From: Alicyclobacillus kakegawensis NBRC 103104
Lineage (GTDB): Bacteria; Bacillota; Bacilli; Alicyclobacillales; Alicyclobacillaceae
Direction: 5' to 3'
DNA length: 32,869 bases
NCBI RefSeq assembly: GCF_001552655.1
Contig: NZ_BCRP01000028.1
Coordinates: forward strand, 1-32,869
How positions within the stretch are numbered: position 1 is the first letter of the stretch; each line of letters opens with the position of its first letter. Shown piece after piece: positions 32,714-32,869 of the stretch. The notes beneath the pieces were generated by a model. That model did not search any database and was not told the origin of the DNA. It worked only from the letters and a program-made list of their open reading frames with translations. The translations under genes and the position numbers were made by a program.

Positions 32714-32869
32714 GTCAGGAGACCGCCACCTTCAAATTTCCACGAAATCCGGGACTACGCCATCGAACGATGCATAAATGTATTAAATGTAATGGTATAG
32801 GGGGGGATTTTGGACATAGTGTAAAATGAGTCTGGTCGATAAGTCGGTTTGTTTGTAAGTAACAATAGA

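Noticed and set aside
1-32869. CRISPR array, tRNA or rRNA genes, prophage or toxin-antitoxin module
   Set aside because: No regularly spaced repeats, cloverleaf sequences, rRNA segments or phage-type genes were seen.

Overview
The window looks like chromosome from a spore-forming member of the Bacillota, most plausibly an Alicyclobacillaceae-like Bacillales lineage with a fairly GC-rich genome (about 58-60% by eye). The reasons are a DarB/CbpB-type c-di-AMP-binding CBS protein, a SleL/YaaH-like LysM-glycoside hydrolase 18 protein, a LipL-type octanoyltransferase, strong AGGAGG-type ribosome binding sites and many GTG and TTG starts. No rRNA, tRNA, CRISPR array or prophage module is visible. 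Taxonomy is inferred from gene families, not from a marker gene.

Layout from left to right. 109-3055 (minus): a LacI-family regulator followed by an orphan family-5 solute-binding lipoprotein, with a LacI-type operator candidate in front of each. 3318-4813: darB/cbpB-like gene (minus) divergent from a spermidine synthase (plus). 4937-8823 (minus): a LysM-GH18 protein and two polytopic membrane proteins. 8888-12471 (minus): a heterodimeric ABC exporter with one degenerate ATP site, then glucose-6-phosphate isomerase (pgi) and an NhaC-family antiporter up to 15851.

16026-24257 (minus) is the largest functional unit: an oligopeptide/dipeptide ABC importer in the order OppD, OppF, OppA, OppB, OppC, then a second solute-binding lipoprotein and a small membrane-anchored protein. 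It is preceded by a good sigma-A-like promoter whose spacer holds a perfect 16-bp palindrome. From 24760 (plus) follow a two-component system, then a LipL-like acyltransferase (minus) and a LysM-NlpC/P60 cell-wall hydrolase (minus) with a structured 5' leader.

28827-31218: a LysR regulator divergent from purA, with three TATACG-type half-sites between them. The right end (31305-32605) is a complete insertion sequence with a DDE transposase and imperfect 32/33-bp terminal inverted repeats. At its outer edge lies a 19-codon ORF with its own RBS and promoter, apparently cut by the insertion.

The window is rich in uptake (three family-5 binding proteins, one complete importer) and envelope functions. 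I did not find a clearly new multi-gene system. The most useful observations are regulatory: the paired LacI operators, the Opp promoter palindrome, the LysR/purA intergenic sites, the hydrolase leader RNA and the interrupted gene at the IS edge.
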